In this document: piece after piece, positions 1 through 8,457 of the stretch
Layout of the letters: each line of letters opens with the position of its first letter
Numbering within the stretch: position 1 is the first letter of the stretch
Source: Mycobacterium shinjukuense
GTDB lineage: Bacteria; Actinomycetota; Actinomycetes; Mycobacteriales; Mycobacteriaceae
DNA: 64,000 bases
Assembly: GCF_010730055.1 (NCBI RefSeq)
Contig: NZ_AP022575.1
Location: 2,046,001 to 2,110,000 of the forward strand
Direction of reading: 5' to 3'
The notes under the pieces: generated by a model
What the model was told of the DNA's origin: nothing
The model's input: the letters and a program-made list of their open reading frames with translations, nothing else
Database searches by the model: none
Position numbers and translations under genes: made by a program

Positions 1-299
1 TCGTCGCCGTCCGGGGTGTTCGCGATCTCGAACGCCCCGAACAGGCCATGGGGTTCTTCGCGCAACTCGGCAACCTTGCCGACTGGGTAGTGGGCCCGGG
101 TGTCGTGGGCGACCAGCAGCTTTATTTTGTGGCCGCGCTCCGCGATACTGCGCCGAAAAGCGCCAGGAGCGAACCGCTCCCGATATTCGCCGTCGAAGTC
201 GCGGACAACGGTTTCCTGGTCGTACGGCACCACGATGCCGTACACGGTGCGGCCCTCGCCGGATCGCAGCTCAGCCGTGCGGAAAAGGACGCCACTCAA
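1..299 (-). CDS. phage prohead (HK97-type) serine protease, N-terminal part
   Basis: This is the N-terminal part of a caudovirus prohead protease, which trims the capsid scaffold during head assembly. The translation contains GEGRTVYGIVVPYD, RERFAPGAFRRSI and KLLVAHDTRAHYPVGK, which are hallmarks of the U35/HK97 protease family, with the catalytic His in the AHD segment. The reading frame is open to base 1, so the C-terminus and catalytic Ser are missing. The start is uncertain: the best in-frame choice is a TTG at 299, because the position of the usual ATG reads ACG. It lies downstream of the terminase gene, as in phiRv1. Confidence 0.85.
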   Translation of the reverse strand, partial: MSGVLFRTAELRSGEGRTVYGIVVPYDQETVVRDFDGEYRERFAPGAFRRSIAERGHKIKLLVAHDTRAHYPVGKVAELREEPHGLFGAFEIANTPDGD

Positions 300-456
300 A
301 ATCGGTCACCAGCCTTAGCGGCAGACGCGGAATGCGTGCGGAATCGCTTATGGCGCATGGCGACCGCTATCCGGGTTCCAGCCGCCCCGCGGCGACTGCC
401 CGGCGTCAGCGGATACCGAGCTGACCAGGTCAATTGTAGCACGACCCGTTTCATTT

Positions 457-948
457 TCACCGGTCATTCTGCGGGGCAAACGGGTTGACCGAGTCGTCGT
501 CGTCGGCCGGCAGCGCAGCCAGCCGCTGCTCGCTTGCCGGGGTGAGACCGAATTCCCGGGCAAATTGAAGGATTTGGGCCCGCGAAGCGCGGGCGTCAGC
601 CACCGCAGGGTGTGGATGCTGATGCCCGGTCGTCGGGTTGGCGACCACGCGGCCCTCGGCCGCGAGGGTCGCCACCGCGGCCGCGTGATCCGCGACCACC
701 TGACAGTAACACGCCAGGACCTGCGAGTCCGCCGACTTCAGTAAGTCCAGCGGCGACAGTTCCGCGATCACGCGGTGCCATTCGTCGAGCGCTGGCCCGG
801 TCAGCCACGCCGGAGCTTGCGGCACGCAGCGCTCGAACGGCGGCGGCGGCGCAACCGCCCGGCCGCCGGAATCGTGGCCCGGCGAGCGGCCTTCGATCAG
901 TTTCAGCTTGGCCGGGCGTGAAATCCGGCCGCTGCCTTTGCCTCCCAC
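457..948 (-). CDS. phage terminase small subunit, P27 family
   Basis: A 163-residue protein resembling P27-type terminase small subunits, which recognise phage DNA and hand it to the large subunit for packaging. It starts with the typical basic GGKGSGR segment and has a helical middle (PAWLTGPALDEWHRVI) and a helical C-terminal part. GTG at 948 is chosen because GGAGG lies 8 bases upstream; the frame is open further upstream, but that part has no family character. It is followed downstream by the prohead protease gene after about 157 bases in which I see nothing. It is equivalent in position to Rv1578c. Confidence 0.75.
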   Translation of the reverse strand: MGGKGSGRISRPAKLKLIEGRSPGHDSGGRAVAPPPPFERCVPQAPAWLTGPALDEWHRVIAELSPLDLLKSADSQVLACYCQVVADHAAAVATLAAEGRVVANPTTGHQHPHPAVADARASRAQILQFAREFGLTPASEQRLAALPADDDDSVNPFAPQNDR

Positions 949-1069
949 TGCACACACCTCCAAAATTTTGATTCCGTTTTCTGAGCACGCGCACGCGCCG
1001 CCGAGCGGTGTCCGGCCGGGCGGTTGCTGGCGATGGCAACCCACCCCCCTACCTGCGGGTTTGGGATTG

Positions 1070-1402
1070 TCACTGTTTGCTGCCGCGCTCGTCGGGGAGC
1101 GTGCCGAAGGCGAACCAGCCCAGCGGGTCCTCGTCGATCAACTCCTCAAGCCGCCGCTGCTCGGCGTCTAAACGCAACGACAACAGCACCAATTCGCTTG
1201 CGTCGTCAGGAATTTCGGGCGCCAGCACCACCTCGGCGTGCGCCGCGCGGATGGCCTCCAAATCGCGCTGCCGCTGCCTCCGACGCTGCTCGGCGGACGG
1301 GACGTTGGCCGGCCAATCATGTTGGCGTCCAACGCGATTCCGTCGCGGGGCGTGGAACCCTGCGGCGACGGCTGCCTGCTGTTTCAAGCGCTTGTTAGTC
1401 AA
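1070..1402 (-). CDS. small phage protein, Rv1579c position
   Basis: A 110-residue protein of unknown function. The start is TTG at 1402, supported by GGAGG 7 bases upstream and a TTGA overlap with the stop of the preceding gene. The N-terminus is basic (TNKRLKQQAAVAAGFH). The middle is a charged helical stretch rich in Arg, Glu and Leu (AEQRRRQRQRDLEAIRAAH), and the C-terminus is acidic (LEELIDEDPLGWFAFG). The composition would suit a DNA- or protein-binding helical protein, but no family is recognised. Confidence 0.6.
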   Translation of the reverse strand: MTNKRLKQQAAVAAGFHAPRRNRVGRQHDWPANVPSAEQRRRQRQRDLEAIRAAHAEVVLAPEIPDDASELVLLSLRLDAEQRRLEELIDEDPLGWFAFGTLPDERGSKQ

Positions 1403-1806
1403 CGATGAACCTCCAATTCGTCTCGGGCACAATTCAATTCGCGTTGCAGGACCGGGCATCCGGTCGCGGTATTGTCGGGGTGCAGCACACGCGTGAGCGC
1501 ACGATGCACGACGGCCACCCGTGAGGGTCCGACCGCCCGAAGCAGGTGGCGCGCCCAGTCGCCGCTGCTGCACTGCCGCGGCGGGTCAGACGCCGGCGCG
1601 GCGACCACCTGGTGGCCGGCCGCGACCAGCGCGGCGGCGAGCAGGGCGGCCCAATCCGGGGCAACGGTCCAGCGGCGTCGAGGGGCATCCCAACTTCTGG
1701 CGAAAGGCGGCACCACGGCCTTGATTGTCGCGATCACGGTCGGGTCGTAGGCGCTGCGGACCGCGTGCCGGCCGCCAGGCAGCGGGGCGATGTGGATGAC
1801 GGTCAT
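1399..1806 (-). CDS. phage protein with J-domain-like C-terminus
   Basis: A 135-residue protein. ATG at 1806 has GGAGG 6 bases upstream and overlaps the stop of the gene before it. The N-terminal half (MTVIHIAPLPGGRHAVRS, then FARSWDAPRRRWTVAP) looks like a compact beta-rich domain. The C-terminal half contains VVHRALTRVLHPDNTATG, which resembles helix II, the HPD loop and the start of helix III of DnaJ domains. J domains stimulate Hsp70 ATPase, so a role in recruiting host DnaK is possible but is inference. The ORF is intact, unlike several neighbours. Confidence 0.55.
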   Translation of the reverse strand: MTVIHIAPLPGGRHAVRSAYDPTVIATIKAVVPPFARSWDAPRRRWTVAPDWAALLAAALVAAGHQVVAAPASDPPRQCSSGDWARHLLRAVGPSRVAVVHRALTRVLHPDNTATGCPVLQRELNCARDELEVHR

Positions 1807-2128
1807 CGACGACCTCCGGGTTCGGCGTTTGCTGCGCCGGCGAGATGGCAGCGCTCGCAGTGCCCGCGTGCCAGCGATGCCGGGGCGAGCATGGGCTGGC
1901 CGCAAAACGCGCACGGCTGGGCGGCCAGAGAAGGCCTGAAATCTTGACCCGCGTAACCCGCTGACCCGTTTTCGCTGGTCAGAGCACCATTTTTTGGCGG
2001 GTCAGGGAAAGACTCGTAACCCGTGCCTGGCCCGCCTGGCCCGCGTCTGACCCGCTGACCCGCGTCTGACCCGCCTGTTTTTTCGCCGCTGACCTGCGAA
2101 GACGGGTTAGGCGGGTTAGGCGGGTCAC
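1803..2128 (-). pseudogene. small zinc-ribbon-like phage gene, apparently frameshifted
   Basis: A GTG at 2128 sits a few bases after a strong GGAGGGGG ribosome-binding site and overlaps the end of the primase gene. The frame from it (VTRLTRLTRLRRSAAKKQ) stops at 1979. A second frame then runs to a TGA at 1803 that overlaps the next ATG, and encodes QPCAFCGQPM followed by GHCERCH, two CxxC pairs typical of a small zinc ribbon. That second frame has no start codon of its own. Joining the two would give a protein of about 107 residues. The DNA holds short repeats of GGGTTAGGC and GCGGGTCAG type, which could have promoted slippage. Confidence 0.4.
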
Positions 2129-3596
2129 ATTTCCCCCTCCTCTGGTGGTGTGATGTCCCACCGGGTGACCCCGTCCCTGTTGCGGCCCGCGTCGTGCTCC
2201 ACCAACCACCCCTGCAGCCGCAGCGCCGGAGCGTTCCGCGTTAGCTGGGCAGTGACGACTCTGGCGCTTGACGGCCAATCGCGCGGCCGCCGCCAGGCTT
2301 TGTCGTGATCCGGGGTCAGCGCCTGGAGAATTTCACGCGAGTTCAGCCCGTCGGCCCGGAACTTGGTCGCCACAATCTCGGAGATGAACGGGTCGGCCGC
2401 GAGGCCGTCGGCGGCCAACCGGACCGCCCGACCCTGATAATGGGCCAATCCATCGGTGCCCACGATCTCGTCGACGACGGCCAACGCCCGCCCGAAATCG
2501 GCCATCCGCGGCAGGCCGCCGGGCACCGTGACGGTGCCGCCCAGTCGTTGGTGCACTTTGGCGGCCAGGTCGAGCAGCCCGCCGAAAATCGCGCGGTGGT
2601 CGCGTTCCCACGCGGGGTCGAGATCGGCTTCGCTGCGGCGGGTGCCGGCGGTGATGCGGTTCAACTCGACGAGCGCGAGCCGATCCGACAGGTCCCCTGC
2701 CAAGCCGCCCAAGTCAATGCCGTTGAGCAACACGACGCGCCGGAATCGCAGCACCGCAAGATCGCTGTCGGTGTACAGCCTTCGCTTGGCCAGCGCGTCA
2801 CCAGTTGCCGCGCGGCACAACGCATCCGACCACCATGGCGACACCGAGGACGCATTGTCGATCGCAATCACCCAAGACCCGTTCGCAGCGGCCACCCACT
2901 GTTCGACGTCGCGGGCGGCATCCGCAGCGGCGCAACCGAAGGATCTATCAGCGCCACAACACGTTTGACGGTGGTGCTTTTAGCTGAGCCGTGCTCGGCC
3001 AAAAACGTCAAGATGACATGCGGTGCGTCGGGCTGGACCAGCGCGGCCACCATCGCGGCCAACAGCACCGGCCGGTCTTCTGGGGCCACGTTGACGTGCT
3101 TCCACAACAAATCAACGTCGCCAGTCCCGGCAGGCACCGGGTCGGGCATGGCCGCGGTCAGCTCGGTGCGCCGAAACATCGGGATCGGCGCGGTACGCGC
3201 CATCCGCGCCAGCTCCTCGGAGCATACGAGACGCCATGTGCCGCCGCCGATCTCGATCGCCCGGTCACGCTGGTCGGCCATGTCGATAAACACCTTGTCG
3301 CCGTGTCCGGCAACTCGCAGATGCAGTGTGCGCGGCGGCTTTTCGGCCGCGAAGCCCTCTATCGTGGCGCACGCGTCGGATAGCGCTTGCGCCGACGGAG
3401 CCGCGTCGAACCGGCGAAAATATGTGCGCGCCAATGTGTTTCGGAGGCCAAGCTTGCCGCCTCGCAGGGGCAGCGCGACATGTGGGGCATCTGGAAATGC
3501 GCCGTAAGCTTGGCCGTCGTCGCTGACGCCGAGTTGGAAATCCATCAACGCCATATCGACGAGCTGTGAAGCTTGGGAGCGCTTTTCGGCGGCCAT
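2125..3596 (-). pseudogene. phage primase/helicase-like protein (Rv1582c-like), frameshifted
   Basis: Two adjoining frames together make a protein of about 490 residues like phiRv1 Rv1582c, a DNA primase/helicase-type ATPase. Frame one runs from ATG 3596 (MAAEKRSQASQLVDMAL) through a P-loop-like segment (FLAEHGSAKSTTVKRV) to about 2917. Frame two (DVEQWVAAANGSW, then ALDNxS-like IAIDNASSVSPWWSD and RRVVLLNGIDLGGL) runs to TGA at 2125. The shift fits loss of one base in a CCGCC-CGCGAC run near 2917. The P-loop and acidic motifs are now in different frames, so a full protein needs recoding. The ATG follows the preceding stop closely, which indicates one operon. Confidence 0.75.
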
Positions 3597-3597
3597 C

Positions 3598-3986
3598 TCA
3601 CACCCCCGCCCGTGAAATGTAGGCGCCGCGGCGCTGCTGAATCTCCCGAGCGACCTCCGGCCAGTCGGCGGCGGCGGCGATGTCGCGTGATGCGTCGGCC
3701 AGTGCTTGCTGGCTGGTTTCAGTGCGCAGGGCCCAGTGCCTGGCGGCGTCGTAGATGGCGGCCAGCTTGGCGGGTCGTCGGCGCCGAGCTGGCGCCACGC
3801 CGCGGTGCCGACCATCGGCCAGGAGCCGACCTCCGCCAGGAACGGCGCGACAAATTCATGCACCGACCACCAGCTAACCTGGCGCGATGATACGATGGCG
3901 GTAGATGTTGTGGTGTCTGCGGGTGCCCGGTCCGGCGTGGCCGGGCATCGCCGCGTCGGCGGCGCTCCGCCGGCGGTGGCGGTCAT
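3598..3986 (-). pseudogene. small phage protein (Rv1583c-like), frameshifted
   Basis: ATG at 3986 overlaps the stop of the upstream gene by ATGA. The N-terminal frame (GGAPPTRRCPATPDRAPA, then SWWSVHEFVAPFLAEVGSWP) continues to about 3768. There the sense of the protein passes into another frame (AKLAAIYDAARHWALR to RRGAYISRAGV) that ends at 3598. The shift fits loss of one base in the run GACCC-GCCAAG. The joined product of about 129 residues matches what I recall of Rv1583c. The function is unknown. Confidence 0.65.
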
Positions 3987-4219
3987 CGCTCACCGCCGGC
4001 GATGAGCAGAGCCGCGACGCGCGCCAACTGTTCGTTGGTGGGCCTGGGTGCGGCGGCTAGTGCCTCAAGGGCCGCTCTTTCGAGTCGAAGTCCGTGAAGC
4101 CTCTGATATTTTGCCGCGAGGTCAGGGTGGCTGTTGGGGCGGCCGCGGGACCGGTCCGCACCAATTCCGCCGCGGACACGGCGGATTTCGGCTGTGATTG
4201 TTTCGAGTGTCGTCGACAT
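3983..4219 (-). CDS. small phage protein in the recombination-directionality-factor position (Rv1584c)
   Basis: A 78-residue intact protein starting MSTTLETITAEIRRVRGG and ending in a helix-rich AAAPRPTNEQLARVAALL. In phiRv1 the gene at this place, Rv1584c, encodes the small factor that turns the integrase toward excision. The C-terminal pattern Ala-Ala-Ala-Pro, Thr, Glu-Gln, Arg, Ala-x-Leu-Leu is similar to what I remember of that protein, whereas the N-terminal half differs. An excision factor is therefore plausible but not shown; it could equally be a generic phage hypothetical. Confidence 0.5.
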   Translation of the reverse strand: MSTTLETITAEIRRVRGGIGADRSRGRPNSHPDLAAKYQRLHGLRLERAALEALAAAPRPTNEQLARVAALLIAGGER

Positions 4220-4291
4220 GCGTGCAACTCCGGGTGAGAGAAACCCCCCGGAGTCGACACCGGCTACCTGCGAGAGTAGCTGGTATCCGAC

Positions 4292-4784
4292 CTACCCGCC
4301 ACGTTGTTCAGCGGCGTGTCGCGAGATTGCCGCCAGCGCGCCCAACGTCACAACGACCGCGCCGGTTTGCACCGCGACGCCATACGGAATCGCCTGCGCC
4401 GCAGCAGCGACGAACGCCGGGTCGCCGGCCAGCCCGTCGCAAAGCCGCTGCAGCCGCTCGTTGCGGATGCGCCACGGCGGCTGGGTGCAGTCCCGTTTCG
4501 GCCCGGTGCTGTATTTCGGGCAGCGAAATTCCCAGTGCGACCGCGTCCATCCGTCGCGGCGCGCCGGGCCGTAAACGAGTGTTGTTGGGTTCCAAGCCGA
4601 CAACGGCTCGCGGCCGGTTGTCGGGGTCGAGGAATGTCGCTACCGCCGGAGCTTGTGGTAGCCAGCCCTGATCCTCGTCGGCCCAAATGATCGGCGCGAC
4701 AAGGTCGCAGCGTTCGTGTTCGATGCGGCCATCACCTTTGCGGCCGTGGTCGCAGACAATAACGATGTCGGGGTGGCCGGTCAT
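4292..4784 (-). pseudogene. phage protein (Rv1585c-like), frameshifted
   Basis: ATG at 4784 overlaps the integrase stop (ATGA). The first frame (HPDIVIVCDHGRKGDG, HERCDLVAPIIWADEDQ, ATFLDPDNRPR) passes near 4610 into a second frame (SAWNPTTLVYGPARRDGW, HWEFRCPKY), which continues to a stop at 4292 with an Ala-rich helical end. One extra base in CGG-C-CGCGAG would explain the shift. Cys/His pairs (CDHG, ERCD, FRCP) suggest metal binding. The function is unknown. Confidence 0.6.
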
Positions 4785-6233
4785 AGCCATTCGACGCGAA
4801 CCCGGCCGGGGTCGAAGCCGCGACCTTTCCGCGTCGCCTTGTCGACGACGATCGTGCAAATCTCTGACACGACTTTTCCTTTCAAATCCGGCGCGAGCCG
4901 GCCCCAGTGTTCGCGAATCCGGTCGCCGGCGGCGGCCAGGTCGGCGGCGGGGTTTTTGCGGACCAGGTCGGCTAAAACCTTGTCCACACCAGCTAGCTGT
5001 GCCCGCAGATCGGTTGTGCCGCGTCGCAACTGGCTGCCGTCGATGTCCCCAGCGGCGAACAGGGCGGCCAGCTCGTCTAGGCGAGCCTGCAGGGCGGCGC
5101 GGCGGGCGTGCAGGCTGTCTATGTCCGCGGGCCGGCCGTCCAGCATGGCGGTGAGCCGCTGCCGGGTCTCCGGCCGGCTGAGCCAGCCCAAAACAATGGT
5201 TTCCACGTAGGCGTCCAGCGGCGGGCCGCTGACCACAACATGCGAATTCGACTGGCGGCACTCGTATTTACGCTGGCCGGTGTTGCGCCCGCCGGACACC
5301 GCGTGCCGCAGCGCCGACCCGCACACCCCACACTGATACACCCCGGAGCCCATGTGCTTTTTCTCAAACGAGGTTGTGATGATCCGGGACGGGTCGGTCA
5401 GGAACGCGACCAGGCCGCGGTGGGTGTCGACATCGATCAGTGGTTCCCAGTCGCCGGGACCGATCACCTTGCCGCGATAGGTTTTCAGCCCGGCGTAGCG
5501 CGGGTTGACCAGCAGCCGGCGCCCGCGGCGCCGCCCACCTGCCGGTGACGGTGAACCGGCTGCCGTTGTATGTTTGCTTTCGGCCCGCCAGCGTGGTTTT
5601 CAACCCGGCCGTATTCCACTCTCGGGCAACCTGTTTGATGGATTTGCCGGCGAGCACGTCGGTGACGGCCTGCCGGTAGGCGGACGCTTCCGGCTCGAAA
5701 GGCTTCCCGTCCATGGTGTAGCCGAAGGGCCTGTTGGCGGTCTGCCAGCGGCCCTGTTCGGCTTTCTGGCGGTTCGCGCGGACGCGGCGCTCGGACGTGT
5801 GCTCGGATTCCTGGCGGGCCACCGAGCCGAGGATGCGGGCTACCATCCGCCCGGCCGATGTGGCCAGGTCCAGGTCGCCGCCTTGGACGGTGTGGATGGC
5901 GACCTTGCCCGCGTCGGCTGTTTCGATGAGTCGTTCCAGGTCGCGCATGGATCGGCAGAGCCGGTCGGGGTGCCAGGCCAGCAGGACGTCGAACTCCCGG
6001 GCGGCCATCGCTTTCAGCAGAGCTTCGAAGCCGGGCCGGGTTTTGCCGCTGAACGCCGAGATGTCGTTGTCGTCGAAGCGAGCCACCACGGTGTATCCGC
6101 GCTGGTCGGCCAGGGTGAGCAGGTCTTCGAGCTGGCGCTCGACGCCGAGTCCCTGCAACCTCGGATCGTTGGAGATTCGGGTATAGACCGCAGCTCTCAC
6201 ACAGCGTAGTCTAGCAGTGTATTGCCGAAACAT
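4781..6233 (-). pseudogene. large serine integrase of phiRv1 type, frameshifted
   Basis: The N-terminal frame encodes a serine recombinase catalytic domain (VRAAVYTRISNDPRLQ with the catalytic Ser, VERQLEDLLTLADQRGY, LLAWHPDRLCRSMRDLERL) and the linker (RMVARILGSVARQESE). Between about 5515 and 5540 the reading passes to another frame, which continues LLVNPRYAGLKTYRGK, the recombinase zinc ribbon (YQCGVCGSALRH and a later Cys) and a Leu-rich coiled coil, ending VRVEWL. The start is GTG 6200 or ATG 6233, the latter at the phage-chromosome junction. With the zinc ribbon and coiled coil out of frame, the integrase should not work as it stands. Confidence 0.85.
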
Positions 6234-7315
6234 CCGCCGCCGTACAACACGATTCGCTGGGCCGGGGAGGCCAGCCGCTTGGTGTGATAGAGCGCCAGCT
6301 CGCGGCCGTGGTCGAAGATGCGCAGGTAGTGGTGGGCGTGGGCGGCCAGCCGGATCACCTCGCTCATCGGCAGCAGGCTGCCCCCGCCGGTGAGCGCGTG
6401 CCCGGCAGCCGATTGCAACTCGGCCAGGCTGGTGGACACGATGATCGCCGCGGGCAGCCCGTTGTGTTGGCCCAGCTCCCCCGAGCACAGCAGCGCCCGC
6501 AGCCCGGCCTGCAGGCCGTCGTGGTTGCGCTGGGCGGTGCTGCGGGTGTCGGCGTCGATGGCGGCCTGTGACGGGGTGCCACTCACGCAGGGGGTGGGGT
6601 CGGCGGGGTTGGCCATGCCGGGGGCGGCCAGCTTGGCCAGCACGGCATCGAGGGTGGCGCGGGCTTCGGGGGTCAGGTAGCCGGTGATCGCCGACATGCC
6701 GTCGGCGCCCTGCTTGCCGATCAGGATGCCGCGGCGGCGGGCCCGGTCGGTGTCGGTGAAATTGCCGTCGGGGTTGAGGCAGTCGGCGAGTTTGGCGGCC
6801 AGCTTGTGCAGCTGGTCGGGCCGAAACCGGCCACCCAACTGAGCCAGTTCGGCTTCGGCTTTCTCCCGGGTGGGCAGATCCACCCCGCTGGGCAGCTGGT
6901 GCAGAAAGGAGCGAATGATCCGCACATGGTCGGGTCCGAGACGCCCGGCGCGTTGGGCTTCGGCGGTGGCGGGCAGCAGCGGCGGCAGGGGTTGGCCGGT
7001 CAGCGCCCGGCGCGGCCCCAGCTCGGCGGCCTCGCCGATGCGCCGGGCTGCTTCGCCGCGGGTGATGCGCAACCGCTCGGCCAACGCGAAGGGGAGTTTG
7101 CCGCCCAGCTCGCTCGGGTCGGCTTGGTCGGCGAGCCTGTTGATGAACGGGTGCTCGATCGCGGGTAGGCGGCGGCGCAGGGTTTCGCAGCGTTCCAGCA
7201 TGGCCAGGCACTCGCCGGTGGTCAACACCTCGATCGACAACTCCAGCGCCCGGTGAAGGGCGGCGTCGAGAGCGTCGAACACCGCGACAACCTCCTCCCG
7301 GCTACTCGAATGCAT
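6197..7315 (-). pseudogene. REP13E12-family protein interrupted by the prophage
   Basis: The frame matches the N-terminal two thirds of the mycobacterial 13E12 repeat family (for example TECLAMLERCETLRRRLP, RNHDGLQAGLRALL, LALYHTKRLASPAQRIVLY). After RIVLY the family normally continues into a Cys-rich HNH nuclease-like C-terminus. Here it changes to GGGCFGNTLLDYAV and stops inside the integrase start. This is the expected outcome of phiRv1-type integration, with the missing 3-prime part carried to the far side of the prophage. ATG 7315 lies inside a LexA box; GTG 7282, with AGGAGG 8 bases upstream, is an attractive alternative start. Confidence 0.85.
6225..6250. other. prophage attachment junction in REP13E12
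   Basis: The protein similarity of the 13E12 ORF ends here and the integrase ORF begins here, so one hybrid attachment site must lie within or very near this stretch. The exact core cannot be fixed without the other junction or an empty 13E12 copy. Confidence 0.6.
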
Positions 7316-7321
7316 GTTCGA
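7306..7321. promoter_or_regulatory. LexA (SOS) box before the 13E12 gene
   Basis: TCGAATGCATGTTCGA matches the mycobacterial LexA operator TCGAAC-N4-GTTCGA at 11 of 12 fixed positions. It overlaps the first ATG of the 13E12 ORF. Several 13E12-family genes of Mtb are known to be DNA-damage induced through such boxes, so this is a likely working operator. Transcription from here would run toward the integrase. Confidence 0.75.
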
Positions 7322-7600
7322 ATGCTATCACGGTTGGCCGGCTCGCGCCACCTCGTGCACAAGGATAATCCGATGGTACGCCAGTGAATTCAGTGACTCG
7401 GGTGCCAGCAGGCTCGGCCCGGTAACGCGGTGTAAGGGATCGGCGCCAGGGCATCTAGCAACATGATGCGACAGCGGCATTGGTACAGCGGTGCGTGTTA
7501 CCCGCGGATACCTAAGACGCGGGTGCCCGGGTCCAGCCCAAGGTCTAGCCCGAAGTTCCCCCCGCGAGGAGCACCTTGCGCGGGCGTGGCGCGCTACCTC

Positions 7601-8011
7601 ATGATCCTTGTCGACTCCGATGTCCTCATCGCGCATTTGCGGGGGGTCGCCGCGGCTCGGGATTGGCTCGTCAGCGCCCGAAAGGACGGACCCCGGGCGA
7701 TCAGCGTGGTATCGATCGCCGAGCTCGTCGACGGCATGCGGAGCGTCGAGCGGCGCGAGGTGTGGCGCCTGCTGGCGTCTTTTCGCGTAGAGCCGGCGAC
7801 CGAAATGATCGCCCGCCGCGCTGGCGCCATGATGCGCCGATATCGCCGCGGCCACAACAGGATTGGACTGGGCGACTACCTCATCGCCGCTACCGCCGAT
7901 GTCCGGGGCCTGCACCTTGCGACCCTCAACGTGCGGCATTTTCCCATGTTCGAACAGCTCCAACCACCGTTTGCGGTGCCGCGGCACCGACCGCGGACAC
8001 GACGCGGGTGA
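7601..8011 (+). CDS. VapC-type PIN-domain toxin, no antitoxin gene seen
   Basis: A 136-residue PIN-domain ribonuclease of the VapC type. The acidic residues of the metal site are present: ILVDSDVLIAHL at the start, SIAELVDGM in the middle and IGLGDYLIAATA near residue 90, followed by TLNVRHFPMF. ATG 7601 gives the family's standard N-terminus; the frame is open upstream without family character. The 280 bases before it contain no recognisable VapB frame, so the toxin appears orphaned or relies on an antitoxin elsewhere. The C-terminal tail after PPF is basic. Confidence 0.75.
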   Translation: MILVDSDVLIAHLRGVAAARDWLVSARKDGPRAISVVSIAELVDGMRSVERREVWRLLASFRVEPATEMIARRAGAMMRRYRRGHNRIGLGDYLIAATADVRGLHLATLNVRHFPMFEQLQPPFAVPRHRPRTRRG

Positions 8012-8025
8012 CATCCGCGCTGGCC

Positions 8026-8457
8026 TTACCGCGGTTCTGATGACTTGGCGTCCACGAATGCGGCCACGTGCTCGACGAATTGTTCGAGATCGTCGAGGTC
8101 GTCGAGCCGCCCGGTGACGATGTCGTCTGACACTCGAATGTATTTGTGCACCAGTACGTTACGAAATCCCACAGCCTTGCGCATCGCGTCCGCGAGATCA
8201 GCCGACAGCACCGCGTGGCTCCCCAATAGCCGCATCGCGTCGCCGTTGTCCGACGGAGGTCGCCAACCGTGCGTCGAGCAAAGATGCTGCCCGATATCGA
8301 TGCAGGCCTCGATGGCCGTGACGAAGCTGTACTTGATGCCGCGCAGCCAGATCGGGTCGGCTCGGCGAGCCTGGTCGGCCGTGGATTCGCGTCGCAAAAT
8401 CGCCAAGTCGTCGGTGATGCCGCGCAGCAGCCGCAGCATCCGAACCTCATCGGTCAC
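8026..8457 (-). CDS. HepT-like toxin (DUF86, HEPN ribonuclease)
   Basis: A 143-residue HEPN-type protein with an intact RX4HXY catalytic motif (RNVLVHKY), as in HepT toxins of the MntA/HepT type VII toxin-antitoxin system. In known systems, MntA transfers AMP to a tyrosine next to this motif and silences the RNase. GTG 8457 overlaps the end of the MntA-like gene, which is the usual coupling. The toxin gene looks complete while its partner is truncated. Confidence 0.75.
   Translation of the reverse strand: MTDEVRMLRLLRGITDDLAILRRESTADQARRADPIWLRGIKYSFVTAIEACIDIGQHLCSTHGWRPPSDNGDAMRLLGSHAVLSADLADAMRKAVGFRNVLVHKYIRVSDDIVTGRLDDLDDLEQFVEHVAAFVDAKSSEPR

Larger units (their letters stand above)
1..6235. 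mobile_element. phiRv1-like prophage, integrase-proximal end (left part outside window)
   Basis: All genes from the left edge to the integrase are on the minus strand and follow the phiRv1 order of Mtb (Rv1577c to Rv1586c): prohead protease, terminase small subunit, several small genes, primase/helicase, small genes, serine integrase. The integrase starts about where a REP13E12-family ORF loses its normal C-terminus, and that family is the known target of phiRv1. The order and the protease, integrase and 13E12 similarity are read from the sequence; the exact equivalence to phiRv1 genes is from memory. The other end and the second attachment site lie left of the window. Confidence 0.85.
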
